From: Eubacteriales bacterium
Lineage (GTDB): Bacteria > Bacillota > Clostridia > Lachnospirales > Lachnospiraceae
Reading direction: 5' to 3'
DNA: 64,000 nt
NCBI GenBank assembly: GCA_030527715.1
Contig: JAUNAF010000002.1
Coordinates: forward strand, 1-64,000
Shown here: one piece after another, positions 51,245-61,214 of the stretch
Position numbering within the stretch: the stretch's first letter is position 1
How the letters are laid out: the number at the start of each line of letters is the position of its first letter
Translations under genes and position numbers: made by a program
The notes under the pieces: generated by a model
The model's input: the letters and a program-made list of their open reading frames with translations, nothing else
Databases searched by the model: none
What the model was told of the DNA's origin: nothing

Positions 51245-52468
51245 CTATGACTCGCCTGAAATATCATGTATAAATAATCCGCTGCGAAGCTTTGGCTCAA
51301 ACCAGGTCGACTTCGGCGGCATCAGACGGTGTGCGTCTGCCACATCAAACAACTCTTTCATGCTGGTCGGATACATCGCGAAGGCGACACCTCCCTGTGC
51401 ATCGGTGATCCGTTCAAGCTCCTCTCTTCCGCGGATGCCGCCGATAAACTGTATCCGTTCATCGGTTCTCGGATCTTTAATTCCAAGAAGCGGCTCCAGG
51501 ATCTGCTTCTGCAGGATCGACACATCCAGATCTTCCACCGGATCCTCACTGCGAAGACTTTCCTTCAGACAGAGCTGATACCAGCATCCCTGCAGATACA
51601 TGCTGACTTCGCCTTTTTTCTGCGGGGCACGATCTGCCTTCTCGATCTCTGCAACATCTCCTATTTTTTCGATCAGCTGCTCTGCACTCCAGCCGTTCAG
51701 ATCCCTGACTGCCCTGTTATAATCCATGATCCGCAGTTCATCCTCCGCAAACAGCACGGAGAGGAATCTGTCGGATTCCTGTTTTTTCTCTGTTCTGCGC
51801 TTCAGTCCAACCTTCACTGCAGATGCTGCGCGGTGATGACCGTCTGCAATGTAGATCTGTCCGATTTTTGAAAAAGCCTCTTCGATCTGAGCGATCACTT
51901 CCGGCTCATCGATCTTCCATCCGCGGTGTCCGATGCCATCCGGTGATACAAAATCAAACAGCGGCGCTTTTTTCTTCGCCTCATTCATTTTTTCGGAGAT
52001 CAGATCATTGTGGCGGTATGCCAGAAAGATCGGTCCGGTCTGTGCATCGCAGGTATCTACATGGCGAATGCGGTCCTGCTCCTTTTCCTCTCTGGTATTT
52101 TCATGCTTTAAGATCACATTATCCAGATAATCCTGCACTGAGGCACAGGCAACCAGTCCGGTCTGTGCTCTTTTGTTCATCGTCAGCTCGTACACATAAA
52201 AGCTGTCGGTCTCATCCTGAATAAACTCTCCGTCTGCTTTCATCTGCCACAGGAGCTCCCGTGCTTTCTGATACACCTTCGGATCATAGATATCCGTTCC
52301 TTCCGGAAACTGTGTCTCTGCACGGTCGATGCGCAGAAAGCTGAGCGGCTCTTTGCGCACCTCCTCAAGTGCTTCTTTTCTATTGTAAACGTCATAAGGC
52401 AGTGCCGCAATCCTTGCTGTCAGATCTGTACGGGGACGGATACCTCGAAATGCTGTAATATTTGCCAC
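51245..52468 (-). CDS. DUF1015 family protein
   Basis: This 407-residue cytoplasmic protein belongs to DUF1015, of unproven function. It begins NITAFRGIRPR and has the conserved segments IAALPYDVYN, VYELTMNKRAQTGLVACASVQDYLD and IYIADGHHRAASA. The DGHHR motif suggests phosphate or metal contact. It is commonly found beside serine synthesis genes in Clostridia, and here it follows serA. It has its own promoter and begins with GTG after AAAGGAG, and serA is closed by a terminator, so it may be regulated separately. Confidence 0.9.
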   Translation of the reverse strand: MANITAFRGIRPRTDLTARIAALPYDVYNRKEALEEVRKEPLSFLRIDRAETQFPEGTDIYDPKVYQKARELLWQMKADGEFIQDETDSFYVYELTMNKRAQTGLVACASVQDYLDNVILKHENTREEKEQDRIRHVDTCDAQTGPIFLAYRHNDLISEKMNEAKKKAPLFDFVSPDGIGHRGWKIDEPEVIAQIEEAFSKIGQIYIADGHHRAASAVKVGLKRRTEKKQESDRFLSVLFAEDELRIMDYNRAVRDLNGWSAEQLIEKIGDVAEIEKADRAPQKKGEVSMYLQGCWYQLCLKESLRSEDPVEDLDVSILQKQILEPLLGIKDPRTDERIQFIGGIRGREELERITDAQGGVAFAMYPTSMKELFDVADAHRLMPPKSTWFEPKLRSGLFIHDISGES

Positions 52469-52523
52469 AGCGCTGTCTCCTTTCTGAAATCACTCTTTTT
52501 CAGCTGTTCCATTGTTTGTCTCT

Positions 52524-52552
52524 ATTTTAACATTTACTCTCCTGTTTTACAA
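52524..52552 (-). promoter_or_regulatory. Promoter of the DUF1015 gene
   Basis: TTGTAA (52552-52547) and TAAAAT (52529-52524) are 17 bases apart on the minus strand. Confidence 0.6.
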
Positions 52553-52574
52553 GGAGCAAAGAATCTCTGAAGGC

Positions 52575-52602
52575 AAAAGAACGTCCAGCGGACATTTTCT
52601 TT
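52575..52602 (-). repeat. Hairpin just beyond the serA terminator
   Basis: On the minus strand AAAGAAAATGTCC and GGACGTTCTTTT pair around a GCT loop, with one mismatch. It is similar in position and partly in sequence (AATGT-C-CG, ACGTTC) to the elements after ftsW and zapA. Confidence 0.55.
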
Positions 52603-52611
52603 GCATGCCAT

Positions 52612-52646
52612 GCAAAAAAGGAACTGTGAATTTTCACAGTCCCTTT
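52612..52646 (-). terminator. Terminator of the leuB-ilvDB-serCA run
   Basis: AAGGGACTGTGAA and TTCACAGTTCCTT form a 13-bp stem (one G-U) with a two-base apical loop, followed by TTTT on the minus strand. Confidence 0.9.
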
Positions 52647-52651
52647 GACTC

Positions 52652-53812
52652 TTACAGTAATCTTACCTTCAGAACACCCTCGATCTGACCGATCTTTTCG
52701 ATCACTTCTGCCGGCACCTGATGGTCCATATCAAACAGAGAGTAGGCAAACTCACCCTTACTCTGATTTGCCATATTTGCGATATTGAGATCTGCCTCTC
52801 CAAACACTGCCGTAAACTGGCTGATCATGTTTTTGATATTCTTATGGCAGATGGCAACTCTGCGGTTTCCGCTGCACACGCCCATATCACAGTTCGGATA
52901 ATTGACGGAATTGCGGATATTTCCGTTTTCGAGATAATCAGAAAGCTGTTTTACTGCCATTACTGCGCAGTTATCTTCTGACTCTTCGGTAGATGCACCA
53001 AGATGCGGTGTCACGATGCATCCCTTTGCTCCGGCAGTCGTCGGATTTGCAAAGTCGGAAACGTACCGTCTGATCTTTCCGTTGCGGAGTGCCTCAACAA
53101 CAGCCTCCTCATCCACCAGAAGATCTCGTGCATAGTTGATCAGCACCGCAGTATCCTTCATTTTTGCGATGGCCTCACGGTTGATCATCTTGCGTGTAGA
53201 ATCCAGCAGCGGCACATGGATCGTGATGTAATCACACTCACGATAGATCTCATCGACATCCTTGATATGACGGATATTTCTGGACAGGTTCCAGGCTGCA
53301 TCTACGGAAATATACGGATCGTATCCGTAGACCTCCATACCAAGATGGATCGCTGCATTTGCAACCAGCACTCCGATGGCACCGAGACCGATGATACCCA
53401 GCTTCTTTCCCTGGATCTCACAGCCTGCAAAATGCTTTTTCTCCTTCTCCGCAGCCTTTGCGATCAGATCATTCTGACGTTCTGACTGAACCCAGTTGAT
53501 ACCTCCTACCAGGTCTCTGGATGCCAGGAGCATAGCGGCGATCACCGCCTCCTTTACGCCGTTGGCATTTGCACCCGGGGTATTGAAGACAACGATACCC
53601 TGCTCTGCACATTTCTGAAGCGGGATATTGTTGACACCTGCACCTGCACGGGCAATTGCCTCAAGCTTGTCAGAAAACTCCATATCATGCATCACAGCAC
53701 TTCGCACCAGAACAGCCTCTGCTTCCTTCATCTGCTCTGTCTGCACATACTGTGGTGAAAACTTCTCCAGTCCTTTCTTGGAAATTGGATTCAGGCAATG
53801 ATAATGATACAT
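52652..53812 (-). CDS. serA: D-3-phosphoglycerate dehydrogenase with ACT domain
   Basis: SerA oxidises 3-phosphoglycerate, the first step of serine synthesis. The 386 residues have the NAD fold GLGAIG at 142-147, catalytic Arg229 (NYARDLLVDEEA) and His270 (TPHLGAST). A C-terminal ACT domain (about 310-386) can sense serine. The stretch before His270 is short (DFANPTTAGAKGC) and lacks the usual Glu-Pro that pairs with the histidine, a trait of this clostridial subfamily. GAGGAG near the serC stop serves as its ribosome binding site. It is the last gene before the terminator. Confidence 0.93.
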   Translation of the reverse strand: MYHYHCLNPISKKGLEKFSPQYVQTEQMKEAEAVLVRSAVMHDMEFSDKLEAIARAGAGVNNIPLQKCAEQGIVVFNTPGANANGVKEAVIAAMLLASRDLVGGINWVQSERQNDLIAKAAEKEKKHFAGCEIQGKKLGIIGLGAIGVLVANAAIHLGMEVYGYDPYISVDAAWNLSRNIRHIKDVDEIYRECDYITIHVPLLDSTRKMINREAIAKMKDTAVLINYARDLLVDEEAVVEALRNGKIRRYVSDFANPTTAGAKGCIVTPHLGASTEESEDNCAVMAVKQLSDYLENGNIRNSVNYPNCDMGVCSGNRRVAICHKNIKNMISQFTAVFGEADLNIANMANQSKGEFAYSLFDMDHQVPAEVIEKIGQIEGVLKVRLL

Positions 53813-53815
53813 GAT

Positions 53816-54898
53816 TTACAGATTCTCCTCTTCAAATTTCTTCATAAATTCAACAAGAGCCTTTACGCCCTCGATCGGCATAGCATTGTAAATGCTTGCT
53901 CTCATTCCGCCGACAGAACGATGTCCCTTCAGATTCATAAAGCCTGCTGCAGTCGCCTCAGCAACAAACTTTGCGTCCATCTCCTTGTCGCCGGTAACAA
54001 ACGGAACGTTCATCAGAGAACGGTCTTTTTTCTCTACGGTGCCATGGAACAGGCGGCTCTGATCCAGGTAGTCGTACAGGATCTTTGCCTTTGCCTCATT
54101 GCGCTCCTTCATTGCAGAGAGTCCGCCGTTCTTTTTCAGCCACTTGAATACCTTTCCGCATACATAGATACAGAACACATTCGGTGTGTTGTAGAGAGAT
54201 CCTGCATCTGCATGGGTCTTGTAGGTCAGCATGGTCGGAGTGCCTTCCAGCACATCCTCTGTGATCAGATCCTCACGAACGATCGCGATCACCATACCTG
54301 CCGGTCCGATATTCTTCTGTACACCACCGTAGATGATGCCGTATTTGCTGACATCTACCGGCTCGGACAGGAAGCATGAGGACACATCAGAAACCAGGGT
54401 CTTGCCCTTGGTATTCGGAAGCTCCTTAAACTTGGTTCCGTAAATGGTATTATTCTCACAGATGTACACATAGTCTGCATCCTCACTGATCGGCAGATCG
54501 GAACAATCCGGAATATAGGAAAAGGTCTTATCCTCGGAACTTGCAATTTTGTTTGCCTTTCCGTATTTCTGAGCTTCCTGATATGCCTTCTTTGCCCACT
54601 GTCCGGTCACGATGTAATCCGCAACTTTGTTTTTCATCAGGTTCATCGGGATCATTGCAAACTGCTGGGATCCGCCGCCCTGAAGGAAGAGAACCTTGTA
54701 ATTGTCCGGAATCTCCATCAGATCGCGAAGATCCTGCTCAGCTTCCTCAATGATCTTGTCGAAAATCTTGGATCTGTGGCTGATCTCCATTACAGACATT
54801 CCGCAGCCCTGGTAGTCCATCATCTCTGCTGCTACTTCCTGTAAAACTTCCTCCGGAAGTACTGCAGGTCCTGCTGAAAAATTGTATACTCTGCTCAT
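53816..54898 (-). CDS. serC: Phosphoserine aminotransferase
   Basis: SerC converts 3-phosphohydroxypyruvate and glutamate to phosphoserine, using PLP. The 360 residues begin RVYNFSAGPAVLPEEVLQ and carry the PLP lysine in YGGVQKNIGPAGMVIAIV near residue 197. The C-terminal motif HRSVGGMRASIYNAMP, which binds substrate phosphate, is present. Length is normal. AGGAGG lies before the ATG. It lies between ilvB and serA. Confidence 0.97.
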   Translation of the reverse strand: MSRVYNFSAGPAVLPEEVLQEVAAEMMDYQGCGMSVMEISHRSKIFDKIIEEAEQDLRDLMEIPDNYKVLFLQGGGSQQFAMIPMNLMKNKVADYIVTGQWAKKAYQEAQKYGKANKIASSEDKTFSYIPDCSDLPISEDADYVYICENNTIYGTKFKELPNTKGKTLVSDVSSCFLSEPVDVSKYGIIYGGVQKNIGPAGMVIAIVREDLITEDVLEGTPTMLTYKTHADAGSLYNTPNVFCIYVCGKVFKWLKKNGGLSAMKERNEAKAKILYDYLDQSRLFHGTVEKKDRSLMNVPFVTGDKEMDAKFVAEATAAGFMNLKGHRSVGGMRASIYNAMPIEGVKALVEFMKKFEEENL

Positions 54899-54918
54899 AA
54901 TTTCCTCCTCTATTTCCT

Positions 54919-56595
54919 TTATTCTTGAATATCGTCCTGGTCAAATGCCTTCTCGATCGGGGCACCTGCCGGAACCATAGGAAATACTTTGTCATCCTGA
55001 TCGATCACTGCGTCGATCAATACCGGCTTATTCAGTGCGATGGCTTCGCGGATCGCTCTGCTCATCTCCTCACGTGTGGTGACACGCATACCGGTCACTC
55101 CAAGCGCTTCCGCTACCTTCACAAAATCTACCTGATCATTGAGAATGGTAGAAGAATAACGCTTCTCATAAAACAGTGTCTGCCACTGGCGGACCATTCC
55201 GAGTACATGGTTGTTCAGCACTACCTCGATCACCGGGATGTTGTATCTGCCCGCAGTTGCAAGCTCATTCATATTCATACGGAAGCATCCGTCACCTGCA
55301 ATATTGATGACTGTTTTTTCCGGTCTTCCGGTCTTTGCTCCGATTGCTGCGCCAAGTCCGTATCCCATGGTGCCAAGTCCGCCGGAAGTAAGCAGTCTGT
55401 GCGGTTTCTTATACTTATAGTACTGTGCTGCCCACATCTGATGCTGTCCTACATCCGTTACGATGATGGCATTGCCATCCGTAGCATTGTAGATCTCTTC
55501 CACTGCTGCCGGTCCGGTCAGACGGTCATTGTCATATTTGAGCGGGAAACGCTCCTTTAACTCGCTGATCTTTCCGATCCACTCTTCATGGGTCGCAGAC
55601 TCCACCATCGGATTGAGACGGCGGAGAACTTCGCGCACATCACCGAGAACACTGCAGTCCACGCAGATATTCTTGTTGATCTCTGCGGCATCGATATCGA
55701 TCTGAATGATCTTTGCTTTTTTTGCAAATGCGTTTGCATTTCCGACAACGCGATCAGAAAATCTCGCACCGATGACGATCATCAAATCGCAGTCTGTGAT
55801 CGCGAGATTGGTACACTTTGTACCGTGCATTCCTGCCATTCCGGTATACAGTTCATCACGTCCGTCAATGACACCCTTACCCATCAGAGTATCACCGCCC
55901 GGACACTGGATCTTCTGCATCAGCTCACGTACTTCCGCTGCTGCATCAGAGATGACTGCACCTCCGCCGACCAGCACAAACGGACGTTTGCTCTTGTTGA
56001 TCAGGCGTGCCGCCTCTGCCAGATGCTCCTCACGGATATAGTCGGTCTTTCTCTCCGGCTCTTCCGGAACGACATGCTCATACTCCGTCACCGCTGCGGT
56101 GACGTCCTTGGTAATATCGATCAGCACAGGGCCAGGTCTTCCTTCCCTGGCGATTCTGAACGCAGAACGGATCGTCTCAGCCAGCTCGTCCACTTCTTTT
56201 ACGATATAATTGTGCTTCGTGATCGGCATCGTTACACCCTTGATATCGATCTCCTGGAAGCTGTCCTTTCCGAGAAGCGGAACGCCTACGTTTGCCGTGA
56301 TCGCAACCATCGGAACGGAATCCATATATGCTGTTGCGATACCGGTTACCAGGTTCGTTGCGCCGGGACCGGAGGTTGCAAAACAGACACCGACTTTTCC
56401 GGTTGCTCTTGCATAGCCGTCAGCTGCATGGGAAGCACCCTGCTCATGAGAAGTCAGGATATGTCTGATCTCATCGCTGTGCTTGTATAATTCATCATAA
56501 ATATTAAGGATCGCACCGCCCGGATAACCGAAAACGGTATCTACACCCTGTTCTTTCAGACACTCAATTACAATTTCTGAACCGTTTAATTTCAT
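54919..56595 (-). CDS. ilvB: Acetolactate synthase large subunit
   Basis: IlvB condenses pyruvate (and 2-oxobutyrate) for branched-chain amino acid synthesis, using TPP and FAD. The 558 residues show the TPP glutamate in SHEQGASHAADGYARATG, GPGATN, the central FAD region and the TPP/Mg motif GDGCFRMNMNELAT followed by NN. The length is the usual for anabolic ALS. The small regulatory subunit ilvN is not next to it, which is unusual, and must be elsewhere or absent. AAGGGG precedes the ATG. It lies between ilvD and serC. Confidence 0.96.
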   Translation of the reverse strand: MKLNGSEIVIECLKEQGVDTVFGYPGGAILNIYDELYKHSDEIRHILTSHEQGASHAADGYARATGKVGVCFATSGPGATNLVTGIATAYMDSVPMVAITANVGVPLLGKDSFQEIDIKGVTMPITKHNYIVKEVDELAETIRSAFRIAREGRPGPVLIDITKDVTAAVTEYEHVVPEEPERKTDYIREEHLAEAARLINKSKRPFVLVGGGAVISDAAAEVRELMQKIQCPGGDTLMGKGVIDGRDELYTGMAGMHGTKCTNLAITDCDLMIVIGARFSDRVVGNANAFAKKAKIIQIDIDAAEINKNICVDCSVLGDVREVLRRLNPMVESATHEEWIGKISELKERFPLKYDNDRLTGPAAVEEIYNATDGNAIIVTDVGQHQMWAAQYYKYKKPHRLLTSGGLGTMGYGLGAAIGAKTGRPEKTVINIAGDGCFRMNMNELATAGRYNIPVIEVVLNNHVLGMVRQWQTLFYEKRYSSTILNDQVDFVKVAEALGVTGMRVTTREEMSRAIREAIALNKPVLIDAVIDQDDKVFPMVPAGAPIEKAFDQDDIQE

Positions 56596-56615
56596 TCGTC
56601 GAATCCCCTTTTGTC

Positions 56616-58277
56616 CTATACTTCCAGAATAGCTCCGCGGTTTCCTGAAGTTACCATCTTTGCATATCTTGCAAGATATCCTGTCTTCACCTTCGGCTCT
56701 CTCGGCTGCCAGTTTGCCTTTCTTCGTTCAAACTCTTCCTCTGAGATCACAAAATCCAGTGTATTTTCCGGAATATTGATCTTGATGATGTCCCCTTCTT
56801 CTACGAAAGCGATTGGTCCGCCGACTGCTGCCTCCGGAGAAACATGACCGATGGAAGCACCTCTGGATGCTCCGCTGAAACGTCCGTCTGTGATCAGAGC
56901 GACAGAAGAACCAAGACCCATGCCTGCGATTGCAGAGGTCGGATTCAGCATCTCTCTCATACCCGGACCGCCCTTCGGTCCTTCATAACGAATGACTACT
57001 ACATCGCCTGCTACGATCTTACCGCTCTTGATTGCTTCAATTGCGTCTTCCTCGCAGTCAAATACTCTTGCCGGTCCCTCATGCACCATCATCTCCGGAA
57101 CTACTGCAGAACGCTTTACAACACCGGAATCCGGAGCGAGGTTACCCTTGAGCACTGCAATACCGCCGGTCTGGCTGTACGGATTCTCGATTGGACGGAT
57201 GACCTCCGGATTGCGGTTTACACAGCCTTCGATATTCTCTGCAACGGTCTTTCCGCTAACAGTCATCAGATCCGTATAGAGCAGTCCCTTCTTGTTCAGT
57301 TCATTCATAACAGCATAGACACCGCCTGCCTCATTCAGATCCTCCATGTAAGTCGGACCGGCCGGAGCCAGATGACAGAGGTTCGGGGTCTTTGCGCTGA
57401 TTGCATTTGCAATATCCACGTTCAGCTCCACGCCGGCCTCATGTGCAATTGCCGGAAGATGAAGCATACTGTTGGTGGAACAGCCGAGAGCCATATCAAC
57501 GGTCAGTGCATTGTGGAATGCCTTCTCTGTCATGATATCTCTCGGACGGATATTTTTCTGTACGAGTTCAACGATCTTCATGCCTGCATGCTTTGCAAGC
57601 TTGATTCTCTCGGAATATACTGCCGGGATCGTACCATTTCCCTGAAGTCCCATACCGAGTGCCTCGGTCAGACAGTTCATGCTGTTAGCGGTATACATGC
57701 CTGAGCAGGAACCTGCTGTCGGACAGGTCTTGCACTCAAACTCATATACATCCTCTTCGGTCATGGTTCCTGCAGAATAGGAGCCGACTGCCTCAAACAT
57801 GCTGGAAAGACTTCTCTTCTGGTTCTTCACATGACCGGCAAGCATCGGACCGCCGCTCACGAAAATCGTCGGAATATTCAGTCTCGCTGCAGCCATCAGA
57901 AGTCCCGGAACATTCTTGTCACAGTTCGGGATGCAGACAAGTGCATCAAACTGATGAGCCATTGCCATACACTCTGTGGAATCTGCGATCAGATCTCTGG
58001 TGACCAGAGAATATTTCATGCCGACATGTCCCATGGCGATTCCGTCGCAGACTGCAATCGCCGGAAATTCTCTCGGTACACCGCCTGCCAGGGCAACGCC
58101 CATCTTTACAGCTTCGGTGATCTTGTCGAGGTTCATATGTCCCGGTACGATCTCATTATAGGAATTCACAATACCGATCAGCGGCTTGCCCATCTCCTCA
58201 TCTGTCAGACCGAGTGCGTTGAACAGAGATCTGTGCGGTGCCTGCTGCATTCCCTTTTTTACTGCATCACTTTTCAT
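56616..58277 (-). CDS. ilvD: Dihydroxy-acid dehydratase
   Basis: IlvD dehydrates 2,3-dihydroxyisovalerate in valine and isoleucine synthesis. The 553 residues keep the cluster-binding cysteines in [11 protein letters not shown] and [17 protein letters not shown], and the C-terminal [10 protein letters not shown]. The three conserved cysteines agree with the [2Fe-2S]/[4Fe-4S] family. GAGGAG lies before the ATG. It is followed by ilvB after 20 bases. Confidence 0.97.
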   Translation of the reverse strand: MKSDAVKKGMQQAPHRSLFNALGLTDEEMGKPLIGIVNSYNEIVPGHMNLDKITEAVKMGVALAGGVPREFPAIAVCDGIAMGHVGMKYSLVTRDLIADSTECMAMAHQFDALVCIPNCDKNVPGLLMAAARLNIPTIFVSGGPMLAGHVKNQKRSLSSMFEAVGSYSAGTMTEEDVYEFECKTCPTAGSCSGMYTANSMNCLTEALGMGLQGNGTIPAVYSERIKLAKHAGMKIVELVQKNIRPRDIMTEKAFHNALTVDMALGCSTNSMLHLPAIAHEAGVELNVDIANAISAKTPNLCHLAPAGPTYMEDLNEAGGVYAVMNELNKKGLLYTDLMTVSGKTVAENIEGCVNRNPEVIRPIENPYSQTGGIAVLKGNLAPDSGVVKRSAVVPEMMVHEGPARVFDCEEDAIEAIKSGKIVAGDVVVIRYEGPKGGPGMREMLNPTSAIAGMGLGSSVALITDGRFSGASRGASIGHVSPEAAVGGPIAFVEEGDIIKINIPENTLDFVISEEEFERRKANWQPREPKVKTGYLARYAKMVTSGNRGAILEV

Positions 58278-58321
58278 AATTGTCTCCTCTTAATCTTTTC
58301 CGTCTATCTTCACTGTAGTTT

Positions 58322-59404
58322 CTATACTCTCTCGGCGATCAGATCTCCCATGCGGGTACAGCCGACCTTCTCACATCCCTCTGACATAATATCTCCGGTG
58401 CGATAGCCCTCGGTAAGAACCTGCTTTACTGCTGCTTCGATCGCATCTGCTGCCTCATCCAGATCCAGTGAAAATCTCAGCATCATGGCTGCGGAGAGGA
58501 TCGTAGCGATCGGATTCGCGATATCCTTTCCTGCGATATCCGGAGCTGAACCGTGACTCGGCTCATACAGACCGAATTTTGTCTCGTTCAGGCTTGCTGA
58601 GGAGAGCATACCGATGGAACCGGTCACCATGCTGGCTTCGTCAGAAAGAATGTCACCGAACATATTCTCTGTGAGGATCACATCGAACTGCTTCGGATCA
58701 CGTACCAGCTGCATTGCACAGTTGTCTACCAGCATGTGCTCCAGTGTGACATCCGGATAGTCTTTTGCGACTTCCTCTACGACTGCTCTCCAGAGTCTGG
58801 AAGAATCCAGCACGTTTGCCTTGTCCACGCTTGTCACTTTCTTTCTGCGCTTTCTTGCAATGTCAAAACCGCGCTTTGCGATTCTGCGGATCTCATTCTC
58901 ATCATAGGCAAGTGTATCCACTGCCTTTCTTACGCCGTTCTCCTCGGTTGTGTGACGCTCACCGAAATACAGTCCTCCGGTAAGTTCACGCATGATCATC
59001 ATATCAAAACCGCCGCCGATGATATCCTCTCTCAGCGGGCAGGCTGCTTTCAGTTCTTCATAGAGATAGGCCGGACGAAGATTTGCAAAAAGATTCAGTG
59101 ATTTTCGAATCTTCAGCAGTCCTGCCTCCGGACGCTTTGACGGCTCAAGTCGATACCACGGGGATGTAGCTGCATCACCTCCGATGGAACCCATCAGTAC
59201 AGCATCACTTGCCTTAGCCTGGGCAATCGTTTCATCTGTCAGCGGAATGCCGTGTACATCGATGGATGCTCCACCCATCAGCAGCTTTGTATAATTCAGC
59301 TGAAAGCCAAATTTTTCGCCGGCTCTGTCAAGTACCTTCACGGCTTCTTTTACGATCTCAGGTCCGATTCCGTCTCCAGGAATCAGTGCGATATTATAGT
59401 TCAT
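58322..59404 (-). CDS. leuB: 3-isopropylmalate dehydrogenase
   Basis: LeuB oxidises and decarboxylates 3-isopropylmalate in leucine synthesis. With ATG 59404 (GGAGG upstream) the protein has 360 residues, opening [16 protein letters not shown]. The substrate Arg segment is [42 protein letters not shown] is the metal- and cofactor-binding region, and [14 protein letters not shown] lies near the C-terminus. A four-codon extension at the start is rejected. leuA and leuCD are not adjacent, so leucine synthesis genes are split. No T-box or other leader is seen, only a hairpin at 59438. Confidence 0.95.
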   Translation of the reverse strand: MNYNIALIPGDGIGPEIVKEAVKVLDRAGEKFGFQLNYTKLLMGGASIDVHGIPLTDETIAQAKASDAVLMGSIGGDAATSPWYRLEPSKRPEAGLLKIRKSLNLFANLRPAYLYEELKAACPLREDIIGGGFDMMIMRELTGGLYFGERHTTEENGVRKAVDTLAYDENEIRRIAKRGFDIARKRRKKVTSVDKANVLDSSRLWRAVVEEVAKDYPDVTLEHMLVDNCAMQLVRDPKQFDVILTENMFGDILSDEASMVTGSIGMLSSASLNETKFGLYEPSHGSAPDIAGKDIANPIATILSAAMMLRFSLDLDEAADAIEAAVKQVLTEGYRTGDIMSEGCEKVGCTRMGDLIAERV

Positions 59405-59437
59405 GCCTACCTCCATTCATGTCTTTATGCAAGGAGA

Positions 59438-59459
59438 GGACACAGCATCTGCCGTGTCC
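59438..59459 (-). promoter_or_regulatory. Hairpin in the yajC-leuB gap
   Basis: GGACACGGCAGATGCTGTGTCC on the minus strand folds with GGACAC/GTGTCC and an inner pair set, without a T-run. It could be a weak terminator of yajC or a leader structure of leuB. No promoter was found between the two genes. Confidence 0.4.
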
Positions 59460-59486
59460 CCGGATCCTCACTTTCCTTCGCTGCTA

Positions 59487-59798
59487 TCAGGCATTTGCCT
59501 TTTCAACCTCAGCGATTGCACTCTTCTTCATCGGAATACGACAGTTTTTATTGCTGCCAAACTCTACAATAACATCCTCATCTGTAATGTCGATCACGAC
59601 GCCGTAAAAGCCGCCGGTAGTGACAATACTGTCTCCGACTTCCACTGTGGAGAGCATCTCGCTCACTCTCTTCTGCTCCTTACGCTGCGGACGGATCGCC
59701 ATGAAATACATAGCTGCTCCGATAACTACTACATATGCAAGCAGAAGTGCGGTACTTCCGAATCCGGAAGCTGGTGCTGAAGCATCAAGTAAAAACAT
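59487..59798 (-). CDS. yajC: Preprotein translocase subunit YajC
   Basis: YajC is a small single-span membrane protein associated with SecDF. The 103 residues have an N-terminal membrane helix (about 16-34), then AIRPQRKEQKRVSEML and the conserved VEVGDSIVTTGGFYGVVIDI, typical of the family. ATG 59798 has GGAGG upstream; a 21-codon extension reaches into the promoter. secD and secF are not adjacent. The upstream tgt gene is the usual neighbour of yajC in many bacteria. Confidence 0.95.
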   Translation of the reverse strand: MFLLDASAPASGFGSTALLLAYVVVIGAAMYFMAIRPQRKEQKRVSEMLSTVEVGDSIVTTGGFYGVVIDITDEDVIVEFGSNKNCRIPMKKSAIAEVEKANA

Positions 59799-59852
59799 AC
59801 TTTTTACCTCCGTTTTTGTTTTTCGTCTCTCAAATAAGACTACATGTGTCTT

Positions 59853-59881
59853 ATCATACACAAATTTATTTCGTACTTCAA
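59853..59881 (-). promoter_or_regulatory. Promoter of yajC
   Basis: TTGAAG (59881-59876) and TATGAT (59858-59853) are 17 bases apart on the minus strand, just after the tgt stop. Confidence 0.6.
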
Positions 59882-59889
59882 GCTTTTTT

Positions 59890-61026
59890 TCAACTATTCT
59901 TGGTTTCCTGCATCATTTCCAGACGCTCCTTCTTGAACTGCGCATAGCGTCCCTCATCGATCGCACCGCGGATATCCTCCATCAGGTGATTATAGAAATA
60001 GAGATTATGAAGCACTGCCAGACGCATACCCAGCATCTCCTTTGCCTTGAGCAGGTGTCTGATATATGCTCTGCTGTAGTGTCTGCAGGCCGGACAGCCG
60101 CAGCCCTCCTCGATCGGGCGGTCATCTGTCTCGTACTTTGCATTCAGCAGATTCAGCTTGCCGTACTTTGTGTAAACATGTCCGTGACGTCCGTTTCGGC
60201 TCGGGTAGACGCAGTCAAAGAAGTCAATACCGCGGTCCACACCCTCCAGAATATTTGCCGGTGTACCGACACCCATCAGATAGGTCGGTTTGTTCTGCGG
60301 CAGATGCGGTACTACGGAATCGAGAATGCGGTACATCTCCTCATGAGTCTCGCCGACTGCCAGTCCGCCGACCGCGTAACCGTCCAGATCCAGCTCGGAG
60401 ATCTCCTGTGCATGTGCAATTCGAATATCATCATAGACTGCTCCCTGATTGATGCCGAAGAGCAGCTGATGACGGTTGATCGTATCCTCCTGTGCATTCA
60501 GACGCTGCATCTCATTCTTGCAGCGCACAAGCCAGCGGCTCGTTCTCTCCACGGATCTCTGCACATAGTCTCTGTCTGCCTTACTCGGCGGACACTCATC
60601 GAATGCCATCGCGATCGTGGAAGCCAGATTGGACTGGATCTGCATACTCTCCTCCGGACCCATGAAGATCCTGCGTCCGTCAATATGGGACTGGAAGTAC
60701 ACTCCCTCTTCCTTGATTTTTCTTAATCCTGCAAGAGAAAATACCTGAAATCCGCCGGAGTCTGTCAGAATCGGTCGGTCCCATACCATAAACTTATGCA
60801 GTCCTCCCATCTGTTTCACTACCTTGTCACCCGGACGAACATGCAGGTGATAGGTATTGGAAAGCTCCACCTGTGTGCCGATCTCATGCAGATCCATGGT
60901 GGATACGGCACCCTTGATTGCAGCAACGGTACCGACATTCATAAATACCGGAGTCTGGATGGTTCCATGCACCGTCTGAAACTCCGCTCGCTTTGCTCTT
61001 CCATCTGTTTTTAAAATTTTATACAT
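59890..61026 (-). CDS. tgt: tRNA-guanine transglycosylase
   Basis: Tgt swaps the wobble guanine of tRNAs with GUN anticodons for preQ1 (or a queuosine precursor). The 378 residues have the catalytic segment LTDSGGFQVFSL with the first Asp, the second catalytic Asp in FDCVYPSRNGRHG, and the zinc ligands CGCPACRHYSRAYIRHLL with a later His. Length is normal. The GAGGAG ribosome binding site is about 16 bases from ATG 61026, unusually far. Queuosine precursor synthesis genes are not in the window. Confidence 0.96.
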   Translation of the reverse strand: MYKILKTDGRAKRAEFQTVHGTIQTPVFMNVGTVAAIKGAVSTMDLHEIGTQVELSNTYHLHVRPGDKVVKQMGGLHKFMVWDRPILTDSGGFQVFSLAGLRKIKEEGVYFQSHIDGRRIFMGPEESMQIQSNLASTIAMAFDECPPSKADRDYVQRSVERTSRWLVRCKNEMQRLNAQEDTINRHQLLFGINQGAVYDDIRIAHAQEISELDLDGYAVGGLAVGETHEEMYRILDSVVPHLPQNKPTYLMGVGTPANILEGVDRGIDFFDCVYPSRNGRHGHVYTKYGKLNLLNAKYETDDRPIEEGCGCPACRHYSRAYIRHLLKAKEMLGMRLAVLHNLYFYNHLMEDIRGAIDEGRYAQFKKERLEMMQETKNS

Positions 61027-61127
61027 TTTTAATACTTTGTTTCTCCTCTGATTATAGTACTGTGGATGTTACCATATTTTGCATGAAAACACAACATTTC
61101 AGTTATTTTTTCTCGCCGATTTGCAGA

Positions 61128-61156
61128 TTGAACTTTCCATTTTTTTGTCGTATACT
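61128..61156 (+). promoter_or_regulatory. Promoter of the activase-like gene
   Basis: TTGAAC (61128-61133) and TATACT (61151-61156) are 17 bases apart. A TATAAT for divergent tgt lies at 61056-61051 on the minus strand but lacks a clear -35 box. Confidence 0.65.
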
Positions 61157-61214
61157 GAGGTTTAAACGAATTTTATTTTATTAGTTTTCAACAAGGAGGC
61201 AGTAATTTTTATAT

